Under the pieces are notes generated by a model. That model was not told the DNA's origin. It saw nothing but the letters and a program-made list of their open reading frames with translations, and did no database searches. Shown in pieces: positions 33,785-35,406 of a stretch of DNA of 35,406 nt. Each line of letters begins with the position of its first letter. Position 1 is the first letter of the stretch. The stretch spans positions 1 through 35,406 of the forward strand of contig JAGOLG010000004.1 of assembly GCA_017994195.1 (NCBI GenBank). The letters run 5' to 3'. This DNA is from Rhabdochlamydiaceae bacterium. GTDB lineage: Bacteria > Chlamydiota > Chlamydiia > Chlamydiales > Rhabdochlamydiaceae. The position numbers were made by a program, and so were the translations under genes.

Positions 33785-35406
33785 TTAAAACTTCCAGGTG
33801 AGTTCCAAAGAAGCAAGGTGGGACTGGTACATAGAGCCGAACTCTCCTTGGTATTGAAGGGTGGCGCGGGGGTAATGCAGGTTATGGGGCTGAAAGATAA
33901 ATTCCAGCTCGGCGACGCCTAGGTTTTGGGTTGTAGTGAGTGTCTCAACGATAAAAGTGCCGGGAGCTCCAATAAGAAACGCTTTTATTCTGCCCACTTT
34001 GAAAGGCTTTTTATTGACATAACTGACTTTCTCTTGGATCACGAAATTCCAGCTGTCAAATCGAAACGTTTCGTAAACCCTTACTCCGGTCTCTGAACGC
34101 AAAAAGGAAGAATGATGTCTTTTATGGCCTGCATTGAAGGGGCCGCTTCCATGTTCTTTATGCGCTTTTTGCCAGTTGTTTATCCAATCAAACATGACAA
34201 AGGGCTCTGTTGTAAGTTTGCTCGATTGAGAGTTGAAATCGTAACCAAGCTCGAGGTGGGGAGAAAGCTGCCAGCCCTTGGGATGCGCTTTTGTTCGAAA
34301 TTCAAAAGCTGTCATGTGGATCTTGCGGACATTTTCGATTTGGAATAAACCTGCCCATAGAGCTGTATCAAAGTAAAAGCGGCGATTATCCCACGAGGTA
34401 TAAAGTAGAAGGTATTCTTGATTAATGCGGCTATGGCCGGCATCTTCTTTCTCATGGATATAAGTATATGTATAAGCAGCTCCTGATCCTACGCGTGTAT
34501 GGGTTTCTACTTTCCCATCAAAGCCTAGTATGATGCCTCCGGTTGTGGGATTAAAGGCAGGGGTTTGATGTTGTTTTTTTTGGTAGGCTAGTGCTCCGAA
34601 GGGAGTCCCCCAAATTTCATACGGTTTTTCATGCACTCTTCTTGGGGGTAGGGTATTTTCATAAGCAGGATCTTGATCAGGCTGGGTAGAAATAGGCAGG
34701 GTTTCATCTGCAAATGCAAAGAGCCTGTCAGATGGGACTGTCAGATGTGCTAAAGTTTCGGCATGTTGAGCGCGGATTTGGCGCCTAATATGTCTTGCAT
34801 TGCGGCAGTGGTTGGAAAGAAGGCTATCGAGAAAGAAGAGGTTATTGTCTGCTGTGAAAAGAGAAATAATGTTCCGTGTGGGCGCTGCGCTTTTTAATGC
34901 ATCTTCAAGTGTTCCAGCAAAATAATCAGGAGCAAAATAAAAAGCGTTGTAAGGAGCATTTTTATTGATGTAATTTGCAAAGGCAAGGCTATTTTGACTT
35001 AAAGTCTCTATTGGAATCCGCGATAGAATCGCAACGCTTAAGATGTTTCCATTAGAAAAACCGAGATTTAAGGGAATCACTTGCCCTGTCGGTGAGATAA
35101 GTGCTGCATAGGGAGCAGAACCTTTTCTACCGCCGATCAATCCTTGGTCATAGTCGTTGATCGCAACGCTATTGATTATTCCATTCGGTATTGCAAGTGT
35201 TAGGGGAGTGACTTGTCCTGAAGGAAAGACAAGAGCAGCATAAGCTGCAGCAGTCATAATATTTTGCCCACCGATCAGGCCATGATTAAACTGGTTGATC
35301 GCAACGGCGTTGATGATTCCTTGAGAAAGCCCGAGAGTTAAGGGAATTGTCTGTGTCTCTGAAACAAATGCTGCATAGGCAGGTCCAAGAGCGGTACCTT
35401 TTTGTC
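33785..35406 (-). CDS. Autotransporter-like outer-membrane protein with 45-aa repeats, N-terminus outside window
   Basis: The frame stays open to the window edge, so the methionine at 35257 is internal and the gene is cut. The visible N-terminal part has tandem 45-residue repeats (YAALVFPSGQVTPL...GIINSVAIN...GLIGG), two full copies and a partial third. A linker (about 150 residues) follows. The C-terminal ~280 residues have alternating polar-hydrophobic strands (RFYFDTALWAGLFQIE, WQLSPHLELGYDF) and end in Trp-Lys-Phe, as beta-barrel outer-membrane proteins do. This passenger-plus-barrel layout resembles autotransporters (type V). The 3' end is 18 bp from the convergent deiminase-like gene. 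Confidence 0.82.
   Translation of the reverse strand, partial: QKGTALGPAYAAFVSETQTIPLTLGLSQGIINAVAINQFNHGLIGGQNIMTAAAYAALVFPSGQVTPLTLAIPNGIINSVAINDYDQGLIGGRKGSAPYAALISPTGQVIPLNLGFSNGNILSVAILSRIPIETLSQNSLAFANYINKNAPYNAFYFAPDYFAGTLEDALKSAAPTRNIISLFTADNNLFFLDSLLSNHCRNARHIRRQIRAQHAETLAHLTVPSDRLFAFADETLPISTQPDQDPAYENTLPPRRVHEKPYEIWGTPFGALAYQKKQHQTPAFNPTTGGIILGFDGKVETHTRVGSGAAYTYTYIHEKEDAGHSRINQEYLLLYTSWDNRRFYFDTALWAGLFQIENVRKIHMTAFEFRTKAHPKGWQLSPHLELGYDFNSQSSKLTTEPFVMFDWINNWQKAHKEHGSGPFNAGHKRHHSSFLRSETGVRVYETFRFDSWNFVIQEKVSYVNKKPFKVGRIKAFLIGAPGTFIVETLTTTQNLGVAELEFIFQPHNLHYPRATLQYQGEFGSMYQSHLASLELTWKF
35010..35380 (-). repeat. Tandem 45-aa (135-bp) coding repeats
   Basis: Units start at about 35380, 35245 and 35110 (reading on the minus strand); the third is partial. 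Each has the core YAA(F/L)(V/I)...PL-L...GIIN-VAIN...GLIGG. The constant length of 45 residues suggests structural blades or beta-solenoid turns; more copies are likely beyond the window. Confidence 0.85.

Noticed and set aside
1-35406. tRNA genes, rRNA genes, CRISPR arrays, intact insertion sequences
   Set aside because: The intergenic gaps were read for T-loop-like sequences, regular spaced repeats and transposase motifs; none were found.

Overview
The window looks like a piece of chromosome from an environmental (non-Chlamydia) member of the Chlamydiota. The best evidence is a chlamydial-type type III secretion cluster on the minus strand in the order sctU, sctV, copN (sctW), scc1. A phospholipase D gene beside rpmB on the same strand, a methionine aminopeptidase with an N-terminal SEC-C zinc motif, and a TrpR repressor also fit. 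The exact family (Simkania-, Waddlia- or Parachlamydia-like) cannot be fixed from this sequence alone.

Layout. Positions 1-685 hold the 3' end of an hldE-like gene. Positions 771-7128 hold an unknown membrane protein, htpX, a three-gene plus-strand operon (small unknown, M20 peptidase, membrane-anchored coiled coil) and the minus-strand pair truA-map. Positions 7157-10035 are a compact plus-strand operon, trpR followed by a three-part ABC importer of the TrpXYZ type, with a candidate promoter and tandem 8-bp repeats in front. Positions 10048-10887 encode a HIT protein. Positions 10884-14361 look like an accessory island: a frameshifted Schlafen/AlbA_2 ATPase-like gene, a 360-bp gene-free stretch, and a ribbon-helix-helix protein coupled to a DUF1016 (YhcG-like) nuclease. 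Positions 14493-16312 carry marC, a secreted phospholipase D and rpmB. Positions 16420-24903 carry sthA, a small membrane protein, a PP2C phosphatase, several unknown proteins that could be effectors, an S41 peptidase and a transglutaminase-like TPR protein.

Positions 25030-31387 are the type III secretion operon, with its own candidate promoter before sctU. It is interrupted between sctV and copN by a DUF4143 AAA ATPase gene and an 82-nt near-perfect palindrome. Beyond it lie a small unknown gene, a divergent 669-aa protein whose C-terminal half carries the catalytic signature of guanidine-modifying enzymes (arginine or peptidylarginine deiminase superfamily), and a repeat-bearing autotransporter-like outer-membrane protein that runs off the window.

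Genes are tightly packed. Several convergent pairs overlap at their 3' ends, and no tRNA, rRNA, CRISPR array or intact insertion sequence was seen. The strongest leads are the deiminase-like protein next to the secretion genes, TrpR placed in front of an amino-acid importer, the hairpin plus ATPase inside the secretion operon, and the one-base frameshift in the AlbA_2 gene.
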